Assembly: GCA_963922335.1 (NCBI GenBank)
Contig: CAWUIB010000004.1
Coordinates: 1 to 64,000, forward strand
DNA from: CALBPI01 sp963922335
Lineage (GTDB): Bacteria > Pseudomonadota > Gammaproteobacteria > Steroidobacterales > Woeseiaceae
Direction of reading: 5' to 3'
DNA length: 64,000 bases
This document shows, one piece after another, positions 17,384-24,748 of the stretch. The notes below the pieces were generated by a model, which had not been told where the DNA came from, made no database searches, and was given only the letters and a program-made list of their open reading frames with translations. The position numbers and the translations under genes were made by a program. Positions within the stretch are counted from its first letter, which is position 1, and each line of letters opens with the position of its first letter.

Positions 17384-19157
17384 CCTGACCTGTTGGCTTT
17401 TGCTCGCGTTCACATCGCTCGGTACAGCATCTGCTGACGAGTTGATGCTGACCGGCGACCCGGACCTTTCCGTCAGCTTCTCTAAGCAGCAAGACACACT
17501 GTTTGCTGGCTTTGCGGGTCGGATTTGGTCAGTCGCTGCCAACGGCGGCACCGCGTCCCCGTTGACCGACAGCAGCCTGACGCTGCGCACACCGAAGGTT
17601 TCCAGAGACGGACGTTTCGTTGTCGCCGTCGGTGGTCCGGGGAGCAACGTGCATAACCTGTGGTTGATCGATACACGTGACGGGGAAACACGGCGCATCA
17701 CCAACGGCAACTGGCGGGATGACGATCCAGTATGGCATCCGAAGGAAGCTGCCGTGGTGTTTGCTTCCGATCGATCGGGCAGCTGGCAGCTATGGAAGAT
17801 TTCGATCCTTGATGGATTGGTGCAACGCCTGACGGTCGAACCCGGCTCTGCGCGGGATCCAACCTTCAGCGTTGACGGTCAAGCCCTTCTCTACGTCCAA
17901 ACGCTTCCCGATCGTTATGAATTGCGGCAAAGGTATGGTCGCGGCCGACCGTTCACCTTGCTGCAGAGTCGCTCCGCCATCCGCTATCCCAGTGCCAGAC
18001 CACAGGGTGCTTTGCTGACCTACTGGGCGATAGAGCAAGACGGACAAGCGCGTCTCGAAATGCTGCTGCCGACCGAGTCGCCGATCATCAAGGCGGTCCC
18101 TGACACACCGAAGTCCTCTCCGCAGCCCTTGATCTGGAAAGATCGGGATCACTATTTCCTGACAAATGGTGGTCGTCTTTCGCTGCAGACTTTTGCAACA
18201 CCAGACCAGGCCACAGTACCGCTGACCGGATGGCTGTCGGTCGCCAGAGCCAAGCCACTGCCATTGCAGCCGAAGGTCGACACTACCGGTCCGAGGTTCG
18301 TGTTGCGCGTAGGGTATGTGCTCGATCTCATCGGCAATCGGCGCCTGGAAAGACAGGATCTGCTGATCGACTCCGGTCGAATCGCAGCAATTGTTCCGCG
18401 CCGACCCTGGCCTCGCGAAACGATCATTGATCTCGATGGTGCGACAGTAATGCCGCGCCTCATCGATATCGACCTGACCGATGAACCAACACGCCAACAG
18501 CTCGCCGGCGGTATCGTTTCGAGCTCGCTCGCACCGGAACGGGTGACCGTGCCGAAAGCACTTGAACACGACCTTCGCGCGACGTTTATCGAGTCCGCAT
18601 CGCCAAATGCAATGATTGTCAGCGATCGAGCTTTACCTGATCTGCTGAGCGGTGTGCATATTCTTGAACTGGATCTCGAAAGCGCCAATCGCCACGAAGA
18701 CCTGATATTGGCCTCCGCGGCCAACCTGCGTGTGGAGACCGCCGGCATCCTCGAGCCCGGCAGCGACGCCTGGGCGCAACTCAGTGCGAGCCGGCATTTC
18801 GCAGGCGCAAATCCGCAGTCGCCCGCCGGGGATCAGACCTCGTTACCGCCATCACTGCACTCCAGGATCATCACTGGTTCGAAAGGAGGCGCCATGCGAG
18901 AGCCGCTGGGATTGCATTCAAATCTGATGGCGTTAAATGAGTTGGGCGTATCGCCCGGTGAAACGCTCGCCAGCGCGACGTGGAGACCAGCGTCACTGCT
19001 CGGTCTGTCCGATCGTGGACTGGTCGCACAAGGACACATTGCTGATCTGCTTCTGGTCGACGGTAACCCGCTTGAAGACCTTTCAGTGCTGCTGTCACCA
19101 GTCGCAATCGTTGATCAGGGCGTGTTCAAGAGTGTGGGCGGTCTGTTGGATCCATAG
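17364..19157 (+). CDS. secreted TolB-like propeller / amidohydrolase-like protein lacking metal ligands
   Basis: The 597-residue protein has a signal peptide (residues 1-24) and a WD40/PD40-type beta-propeller (about 30-290, repeats such as DDDPVWHPKEAAVVFASDRSG). After this comes the composite beta-sandwich and barrel of an amidohydrolase. The entry motif is DLDGATVMPRLIDIDLTD, where active relatives have PGLIDVHxH. Both metal-binding His are replaced. The C-terminus keeps the family GHIADLLLVDGNPLED. The domain is also much shorter than in active propeller-amidohydrolases (about 1000 residues in total). I therefore expect a binding or structural role rather than hydrolysis. It is the last gene of the GGT-pdxH-CPXCG chain. 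Confidence 0.8.
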   Translation: MLSSRTSLTCWLLLAFTSLGTASADELMLTGDPDLSVSFSKQQDTLFAGFAGRIWSVAANGGTASPLTDSSLTLRTPKVSRDGRFVVAVGGPGSNVHNLWLIDTRDGETRRITNGNWRDDDPVWHPKEAAVVFASDRSGSWQLWKISILDGLVQRLTVEPGSARDPTFSVDGQALLYVQTLPDRYELRQRYGRGRPFTLLQSRSAIRYPSARPQGALLTYWAIEQDGQARLEMLLPTESPIIKAVPDTPKSSPQPLIWKDRDHYFLTNGGRLSLQTFATPDQATVPLTGWLSVARAKPLPLQPKVDTTGPRFVLRVGYVLDLIGNRRLERQDLLIDSGRIAAIVPRRPWPRETIIDLDGATVMPRLIDIDLTDEPTRQQLAGGIVSSSLAPERVTVPKALEHDLRATFIESASPNAMIVSDRALPDLLSGVHILELDLESANRHEDLILASAANLRVETAGILEPGSDAWAQLSASRHFAGANPQSPAGDQTSLPPSLHSRIITGSKGGAMREPLGLHSNLMALNELGVSPGETLASATWRPASLLGLSDRGLVAQGHIADLLLVDGNPLEDLSVLLSPVAIVDQGVFKSVGGLLDP

Positions 19158-19252
19158 ACTGTCGGGGAATCTTACAAACTGATGACAAAGCTGCCAGTGT
19201 TGTCCCGGTTCGCTACCTATATCTCCCTGTATTTCATACATAAAACAGAAAA

Positions 19253-19269
19253 TGGCACATGGCTTGCTT
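19253..19269 (+). promoter_or_regulatory. sigma-54 (RpoN) promoter
   Basis: TGGCAC (19253-19258), five bases, then TTGCTT (19264-19269) matches the RpoN -24/-12 consensus TGGCACG-N4-TTGCW at all but one position. GG and GC are exactly 12 bp apart from anchor to anchor. Transcription would begin near 19279. A sigma-54 promoter needs an enhancer-binding activator; I see no convincing dyad in the 95 bp upstream, so the activator is unknown. Confidence 0.8.
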
Positions 19270-19278
19270 TAGTGTAAC

Positions 19279-19475
19279 TGCCCAAGCAACAGACAGTGCT
19301 GCGCGTCAGACAATCAGGGGGACCGCCACGTTCGCGTTCGGAAGCCTGCCAATAAGAAAGCGGCGAATAAGAAAAACACACGACCAACGTGTCGGTGAGT
19401 ACAAGCAGAGATACTGTCAATAACAATAAGAAAAAACGGCTCTCACCCCGGCTCTGCCGGGGTTAATTTTTTGTG
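19279..19475 (+). ncRNA. candidate sigma-54-dependent small RNA with Hfq-binding AAN repeats (CrcZ-like)
   Basis: Between a sigma-54 promoter and an intrinsic terminator lie about 195 nt with no convincing ORF. The RNA has three unstructured A-rich runs: AATAAGAAA (19351-19359), AATAAGAAAAAC (19366-19377) and AATAACAATAAGAAAAAA (19419-19436). They read as 3, 4 and 6 consecutive A-purine/A-N triplets, the pattern bound by the distal face of Hfq and called CA motifs (AANAANAA) in Pseudomonas. A CAGG...CCTG hairpin (about 19313-19348) and an ACACG/CGTGT stem separate them. Promoter class, motif repetition and terminator are the same elements as CrcZ/CrcY, the RNAs that titrate Hfq-Crc in catabolite repression. 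Homology is not claimed; only function is proposed. Confidence 0.62.
19445..19475 (+). terminator. Rho-independent terminator
   Basis: An 8-bp perfect stem (ACCCCGGC / GCCGGGGT) with a TCT loop is followed by TAATTTTTT. It ends the putative small RNA and lies only 33 nt before the btuD start, so btuD must have its own promoter inside the RNA gene or depend on read-through. The A-rich run before the stem could pair with the U tract and strengthen it. Confidence 0.88.
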
Positions 19476-19508
19476 CTTCACACGTCTCGCTTCGCTTAAG
19501 CTGCGCGG

Positions 19509-20303
19509 ATGACAGATTTGCCGTCGACACCCGTTATCGAAAGCCGAGGCATCAACGTCACGGTGCCGGACCGGGTGCTCGTATCCGAGTTATCCATTAC
19601 GCTCGAGCCAGCACAATGGCTCGTTGTGCTAGGACGCAACGGTGCCGGGAAAACCCGCACGCTGCGCACCCTTTGTGGGCTCGAGCAGACGGACGCTTCT
19701 CTCATGCGATGGTGTGGTCAGTCCGCCGACACCGTCGACGCCGCATCCCGCGCAAAGCTTGTGACCATCGTGACGCAACATCAGGATGACGCGTTCGGCA
19801 ATGATGTCTACAACCACCTCTTGCTCGCGCGCTACCCCCACCACGGACCCTGGCGCAGTCCTAACCAATCCGACCGGGACTCGGTGGCGAGTGCGCTCTC
19901 GCGCCTCGGGCTAGACGCATTGGCCGGGCGCGATGTGACCACACTTTCGGGTGGCGAGCGTCAGCGCGTGGCGGTAGCGCAAGCCCTGGTGCAGGAAACG
20001 CCATTGCTCCTGGTCGATGAACCCTTAAGTCATCAGGACCCCGCCGGTTCAGAGCAGATCCTGCGTGCCCTCGAAACCTATCGCGCATCCGGCGGGAGTG
20101 TGATCAGCGCCATGCATGATGTGAACATTGCGAGGCGGCACGCGGACCTGGCACTGATTCTTCAGGGAGACGGTGGGTGGCAACTCGGGGACGCATCCGA
20201 ACTTATCTGCCGCGAGACGGTAACGCAGCTGTTTGGCGTCGACGTGATTCAGACGGAAGTCAACGGCGAGCCCTGGTTCGTACCTGCAGTGTTGTCAACT
20301 TGA
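19509..20303 (+). CDS. btuD: ABC transporter ATP-binding protein, BtuD-like
   Basis: The 264-residue ATPase has Walker A GRNGAGKT (residues about 42-49), signature LSGGERQRV (about 142-150), Walker B PLLLVDEP and the H-loop MHDVN. It matches the ATPases of the FecCD/BtuCD importer class. Its partners would be the BtuC permease at 12.3 kb and BtuF at 24 kb. It starts with ATG just after the small RNA terminator without an obvious ribosome binding site. The 3' end overlaps the convergent inositol-phosphatase-family gene by 9 nt. Confidence 0.87.
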   Translation: MTDLPSTPVIESRGINVTVPDRVLVSELSITLEPAQWLVVLGRNGAGKTRTLRTLCGLEQTDASLMRWCGQSADTVDAASRAKLVTIVTQHQDDAFGNDVYNHLLLARYPHHGPWRSPNQSDRDSVASALSRLGLDALAGRDVTTLSGGERQRVAVAQALVQETPLLLVDEPLSHQDPAGSEQILRALETYRASGGSVISAMHDVNIARRHADLALILQGDGGWQLGDASELICRETVTQLFGVDVIQTEVNGEPWFVPAVLST

Positions 20304-21083
20304 CGCCAGTACCGGATGCAACATCCCGGTCAGGCGTTCGTAGAGCGCGGGGTTCGCCGCCAACACCGAGCGCGTATCGCGCGTGATCCGGCCACCATCG
20401 ATGTCCGTGAACACGCCGCCAGCCTCAGTCACGATCACCGATAGTGCGGCAATATCGAGAATGTTCACATCTGACTCGATGACTGCATCGATGCAACCCT
20501 GTGCAAGCAGATGGTAGTGCAGAAAATCGCCATAGCCACGAATCCGACCGCATCGCGCTACGACGTCGCCGAGCGCCGCCCAACCTGGCCCACTTGCTAG
20601 CGTGTGTACATTCCCGAGCGATATCGCAGCCTCTTCCAGGAGTGAAATATCGCTAACCTGCAGCGGCTCGCCATTGAGCCACGCGCCACCATCGATTTCG
20701 GCGTAGGCGAGATCGCCCTGGATCGGCGCACTGGAGACGCCAAGCACGAGCTCGCCATCGCGCATCAGTGCAATCTGGGTGGAGAAAAACGGGTAGCCAC
20801 GGACAAACGCCTTGGTGCCATCGATCGGATCAACCAACCAGAGGAACTCGGTGTCACTTGTGCTCTCTCCGGTCTCTTCGCCCAGAAAGCCATGATCCGG
20901 AAAGCGCGACTGAATGACGGCGGCGATCGCCTGTTCAGCCGCAACGTCAATGTCAGTGACCGGCGTCAGATCCGACTTGGTCTCCACGGTGAACCGACCC
21001 TGGTAACCCGCTCGAATGACGTCTGCCGCGGACTTTGCCGCCTCTAGTGCTGTCGCAAGAAACGCGCTGGCTTCCTGATCCAC
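20295..21083 (-). CDS. inositol monophosphatase family protein (possibly histidinol-phosphatase)
   Basis: The 262-residue Mg-dependent phosphatase has the family metal motifs: LGEETG (about residue 67), WLVDPIDGTKAFVRGYP (about 82-98) and the late NILDIAALSVIVTEAGG. The GYPFF segment after the DGT motif resembles the HisN-type histidinol-phosphatase subgroup more than SuhB. Substrate is not certain. It lies divergent from the btuB riboswitch region, and its insertion separates btuD from btuB. Confidence 0.88.
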   Translation of the reverse strand: MDQEASAFLATALEAAKSAADVIRAGYQGRFTVETKSDLTPVTDIDVAAEQAIAAVIQSRFPDHGFLGEETGESTSDTEFLWLVDPIDGTKAFVRGYPFFSTQIALMRDGELVLGVSSAPIQGDLAYAEIDGGAWLNGEPLQVSDISLLEEAAISLGNVHTLASGPGWAALGDVVARCGRIRGYGDFLHYHLLAQGCIDAVIESDVNILDIAALSVIVTEAGGVFTDIDGGRITRDTRSVLAANPALYERLTGMLHPVLASS

Positions 21084-21147
21084 GTGCTTACACCTTCGCT
21101 AAAACACCAGTGTACCGCAGCGAATGTCCGAACGGCGGTCGCGTTTC

Positions 21148-21177
21148 TTGACAGTGATGAGTCAGAGCACCTAGTCT
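21148..21177 (+). promoter_or_regulatory. predicted sigma-70 promoter of riboswitch-btuB
   Basis: A perfect -35 TTGACA (21148-21153) is followed after 18 bp by TAGTCT (21172-21177). This would start transcription a few bases before the cobalamin aptamer. Confidence 0.6.
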
Positions 21178-21185
21178 TCCCGACG

Positions 21186-21388
21186 CTATGGTGAATCCCG
21201 ACGACGTCGGGATGAACGGGAAGTCGGTGAGCACTTTGGTGCGAGTCCGACACTGCCCCCGCAACGGTGATCGAGTAAAAGTTGTGATCAGGTGCGCAAG
21301 GCACCAGCCACTCCGGCCGCGTCGGGGGAAGGCATCACAACAGGCCCAGCCACTCGTCAGTCCGGAGACCGGCCACAGCACTATGCCG
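21186..21388 (+). ncRNA. cobalamin (vitamin B12) riboswitch
   Basis: The aptamer is recognised from its conserved core: GGGAAGTCGGTGAG near 21218-21231, GCGAGTCCGACACTGCCCCCGC (quoted by its ends, about 21241-21262), the internal GCCACTC elements and the B12 box GTCAGTCCGGAGACCGGCC at about 21356-21374. It lies in the btuB leader. Downstream, a GGTAC/GTACC stem (21484-21499) sits just before the ribosome binding site GAGGGG. This suggests that adenosylcobalamin binding shuts off translation initiation; no terminator with a U tract is seen in 21389-21512. Confidence 0.93.
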
Positions 21389-21512
21389 GGGATGCGGAGG
21401 GCATCAGCTCAGGTGTGGCGGACCGATCGTCCGTTATTGCTTGCGCGTTTCCTCAATCCGCTCTTCGGGTTTTGCAATCGATTGGTACGGGTGGGTACCG
21501 AGGGGAAACACA

Positions 21513-23282
21513 ATGAGAACTGCTTTTCTGATTTGCGGCGTGCTTGCCGCGGGAAGCGCTGCCGCGCAAGACACACCACTGCAGCTCGACGATCTCGTCG
21601 TGACTACGGCTACACGCACAGAAACCGATCTGAACGACGCGATGGCGAACGTGCGGGTCGTCACACGTGACGACATCCTGCGCAGCGGTGCAACCGACAG
21701 CATCGAGCTGCTGCGTTACTTTGCGGGCATCGATATCGCCCGTACCGGCGGGCCTGGGCAACAGACTTCGATTTTCATGCGTGGCGCCGAGAGCAACCAC
21801 ACACTGGTTTTGATTGACGGCGTACGATCGAACCCGGCGACGATCGGCGTACCGGCAATCCAGAACATCACGCCAGAGCAGATCGACAGGATCGAAATCG
21901 TCACCGGCCCACGATCATCGCTTTATGGCAGCGACGCTATCGGCGGTGTGATCAACATCATCACGACCGCTGCTACGCCCGAACGGGCGGTGAGCGTCGG
22001 CGGGGGAACAAACAACACCGAGCGCGCGAGTGCCCAGTGGGGCGTGCGTCGCGGTGACACAGTGTTCCGCGCCGGTATTGATCAACTGCGCACGGGCGGT
22101 ATCCCCACACGCAGCGCCGATGACACAGATCGCGGCTTTGAAAACCTGAGCGCCAGACTGTCCTTGTCCACCCCGGTTGCTGGCGGACAACTCATTGCGA
22201 CCCATTGGCAGGCTAGCGGTGATGCGGAATACAGCGATTTTTTCCTGAACCCGGTGACACAGGAGTTCGAAAACCAGGTCACGACACTGGGATGGAACAA
22301 GACCATTTCCGATCAATGGACAACCGAGGCGATTATCGGGCGCCTGGTTGACGACCTGCAGCAGGTGGAAAGTCCTGATTTCGTCGAAAGCACCCGACTC
22401 AGCATCGATTGGCAAAACACCGTTCAGGTCAACGCCAATCATCAGGTTGTCGCGGGCGCCTACCTCGCGCAGGAAACCGGCGAAGCGCTCTCCTTCGGAC
22501 TCGGGTTCGACGAGGACGTCGACATCCGGGCGGCTTACGTGCAGGACCAATATCGAAATGATCGCTTCCAGGCACTGGTTGGCGTTCGCCTTTCCGACCA
22601 CGAGGCGTTCGGCAACGAAGTGACGTGGAACGCGGGCGCCGGATACGACGTCACGGATCAATTCACCCTCCAGATCGACGCTGGTCGCGCTTTCCGTGCG
22701 CCGGACACGACCGACAGATTCGGCTTCGGTGGAAACCAGGACCTTGATGCCGAAACCTCTATGCAATACCAGCTGCGCGGCATCTATAGCCTGGACAACG
22801 GACTGCGCATCAGCGTCGAGGCGTTTCGCAACGAAATCGACGACCTGATCGAATTCGATTTTGCGACGTTCCAGTTGTTCAATATCGCCGAAGCAACGAT
22901 TGAAGGCGTCAGTGCGGACGCGCGTTGGGTCAACGATCGCTGGCAGGTTGAGGTCGGGATCACTCATCAGGATGCGCGCAACGCAGAAACCGACACGCGC
23001 TTGCTGCGCCGTGCACGAGTGACGAGCAGCGCACGCATCAGCCGGCGATTCGGCCAACACAGTGTCGATCTCTCGTGGCGATCTGACGATGCACGACGCG
23101 ATTTCGGTGGTGTTCGATTGGCTGGCTACGGCATCGCCAGCATCTCGGGCCGCTTCGCATTGACCGATGATCTTGCGTTAACCGCACGAGTGGATAATGT
23201 GACGGACAAAGAGTTCGAAACGGCAGCAGGTTTCAACCAGCTCGGTCGTACCACTACCGTACAATTGAGATACACGTTTTAA
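21513..23282 (+). CDS. btuB: TonB-dependent vitamin B12 outer-membrane receptor
   Basis: The 589-residue protein has a signal peptide (residues 1-19, ending AAAQ) and a TonB-box-like LDDLVVTTATR. The plug domain contains GGPGQQTSIFMRGAESNHTLVLIDG (cited by ends, residues about 75-99) and RIEIVTGPRSSLYGSDAIGG, and a beta-barrel ends in Phe (LRYTF). Size and plug match BtuB (about 600). The ATG at 21513 follows GAGGGG. The riboswitch in front makes cobalamin the near-certain ligand. The adenosyltransferase gene follows after 11 nt. Confidence 0.93.
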   Translation: MRTAFLICGVLAAGSAAAQDTPLQLDDLVVTTATRTETDLNDAMANVRVVTRDDILRSGATDSIELLRYFAGIDIARTGGPGQQTSIFMRGAESNHTLVLIDGVRSNPATIGVPAIQNITPEQIDRIEIVTGPRSSLYGSDAIGGVINIITTAATPERAVSVGGGTNNTERASAQWGVRRGDTVFRAGIDQLRTGGIPTRSADDTDRGFENLSARLSLSTPVAGGQLIATHWQASGDAEYSDFFLNPVTQEFENQVTTLGWNKTISDQWTTEAIIGRLVDDLQQVESPDFVESTRLSIDWQNTVQVNANHQVVAGAYLAQETGEALSFGLGFDEDVDIRAAYVQDQYRNDRFQALVGVRLSDHEAFGNEVTWNAGAGYDVTDQFTLQIDAGRAFRAPDTTDRFGFGGNQDLDAETSMQYQLRGIYSLDNGLRISVEAFRNEIDDLIEFDFATFQLFNIAEATIEGVSADARWVNDRWQVEVGITHQDARNAETDTRLLRRARVTSSARISRRFGQHSVDLSWRSDDARRDFGGVRLAGYGIASISGRFALTDDLALTARVDNVTDKEFETAAGFNQLGRTTTVQLRYTF

Positions 23283-23293
23283 ACGGGGCAGGC

Positions 23294-23869
23294 ATGGGTA
23301 ATCGACTCAGCAAAATCTACACATGTACCGGCGATGCGGGAGAAACCGGGCTCGGTGACGGCTCGCGTGTCGCCAAGGACGACGACCGTGTCGAGGCCTA
23401 CGGCACCGTCGACGAAGCCAACAGTGCGATCGGGATGGTGTTGTCCTACCAGATCGACAACACGGTCATTGTGAACTGCCTGACCGACGTGCAGCACGAT
23501 CTGTTCGATGTCGGCGCTGAACTCTGTATCCCCGGCCACAAGGTCATCACCGCCGAGTATGTCAGCCGACTGGAGCGCCAACTCGACAAGTTCAATGATG
23601 AACTGCCCCCGCTGAAAGAGTTCATTTTGCCGGGCGGCAATCCGCAGGCCGCAGCCTGTCATCTCGCCCGCACGATTTGCCGTCGTGCAGAACGACGTGT
23701 GCAGACGCTCTCGCGAGATGCCGAAATCAATGCAGAAGCGCTGCGGTACCTGAACCGATTGTCAGATCTGCTGTTCGTGATTGCACGTGTACTTGCACGC
23801 ACTGGCGGAGGAGAGGAAGTCCTGTGGCATTCCGATCGGGTCCGCGGTGCAGAAACATCGGCTGAGTAA
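23294..23869 (+). CDS. cob(I)alamin adenosyltransferase, PduO type
   Basis: The 191-residue trimeric ATR transfers adenosyl from ATP to cob(I)alamin to make coenzyme B12. The N-terminal nucleotide loop IYTCTGDAGETGLGDGSRV (residues about 8-26), DEANSAIG, and the C-terminal RRAERRV ... LNRLSDLLFVIARVLA are the PduO hallmarks. It lies in the riboswitch-controlled unit with btuB, so import and activation are co-regulated. A short N-terminal variant of MMAB-type sequence is the same family. Confidence 0.95.
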   Translation: MGNRLSKIYTCTGDAGETGLGDGSRVAKDDDRVEAYGTVDEANSAIGMVLSYQIDNTVIVNCLTDVQHDLFDVGAELCIPGHKVITAEYVSRLERQLDKFNDELPPLKEFILPGGNPQAAACHLARTICRRAERRVQTLSRDAEINAEALRYLNRLSDLLFVIARVLARTGGGEEVLWHSDRVRGAETSAE

Positions 23870-23902
23870 TTGAATCGAGCGATGGACGTTCGGCGACAAC
23901 GC

Positions 23903-24748
23903 CTAGTCCTCGCTCGACGCCGATTGAAGTGCCTCGCAAACTGCGGCAGCCCCTTGCGCCAACCGCGGTCCCGGCCGATTGACGAGATCACCGGGCACTC
24001 CGAGAATCTGGCGCTTGCTCACTGCGGTCAGTGAAGGCCACCTAGACCACAGTTTAATGGCGTCGTCCACAGCCCCCTCAGTGGTCAGTATGAGGTCAGG
24101 ATCGGCAGCGACAACCGCTTCCACCGCGACGGTTGGTGCTGCTTCTGAGAGATCGGCGAAGACGTTGACGCCGCCACAAAGCGCAATCAAATCGGCGATG
24201 AAGTGTTGGCCACCAACGGTGTACAGAGGCTGCTGACCGATCTGATAGAACACGGTGAGTGGTTCGGCGGCCCCTTTGAGACTTTCGAGTGACGCCTCGA
24301 ATCGCTGTGCTGCGGATTCCGCCGCGGCCGATGTGCCGGCAAGCTCACCGACACGCCGGATGGCAGGCGCAACGTCCTGGAGGCGCCGACCCGCAATCTC
24401 GACCAGCGCAATATCCAACGATGCCGCCAATTCACGCATGCGCGATTGGCCGCCACCTCCCCACGCGAGGATCACCGTTGGCTCGACCGCAAGCAACGCT
24501 TCCGCGTTCAACTGAAATCCGTCGCTGACGATCGGTAGATCCTCTACCGCTACGGGGTGATCGGAATAGGCACTGACGCCAACCAGATACTGGCCCGCAC
24601 CCGCCGCAAACACGATTTCCGCAAGATGTGGCGCCAGCGTCACGATCCTGATGTCGGCGGGTGCGATGCGTTCGGGAGCACTTGCTTCATCCCCGCTGCA
24701 CGCAACCGTAATCGCGGCGACGCATATCGCCAGCAACCAGCGATGCAT
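23903..24748 (-). CDS. btuF: cobalamin-binding periplasmic lipoprotein BtuF
   Basis: The 281-residue substrate-binding protein starts at 24748 with a lipoprotein signal (VAAITVAC, lipobox Cys about residue 17). Class III binding-protein blocks follow: RIVTLAPHLAEIVFAAGAG, LVGVSAYSDHP, and EALLAVEPTVILAWGGG. It should capture B12 in the periplasm for BtuCD. The start overlaps the stop of ampE (TGATG), so it is translationally coupled to the ampD-ampE unit rather than to btuB. It is convergent to the adenosyltransferase gene. Confidence 0.9.
   Translation of the reverse strand: MHRWLLAICVAAITVACSGDEASAPERIAPADIRIVTLAPHLAEIVFAAGAGQYLVGVSAYSDHPVAVEDLPIVSDGFQLNAEALLAVEPTVILAWGGGGQSRMRELAASLDIALVEIAGRRLQDVAPAIRRVGELAGTSAAAESAAQRFEASLESLKGAAEPLTVFYQIGQQPLYTVGGQHFIADLIALCGGVNVFADLSEAAPTVAVEAVVAADPDLILTTEGAVDDAIKLWSRWPSLTAVSKRQILGVPGDLVNRPGPRLAQGAAAVCEALQSASSED

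Noticed and set aside
19217..19426. Minus-strand open frame of 69 codons across the small RNA region
   Set aside because: It lacks a ribosome binding site and protein-like composition and runs antisense to the sigma-54 promoter unit.
21915..23060. Long minus-strand open frame (381 codons) opposite btuB
   Set aside because: It is a shadow of the high-GC btuB coding frame; the product resembles nothing and btuB is unambiguous.
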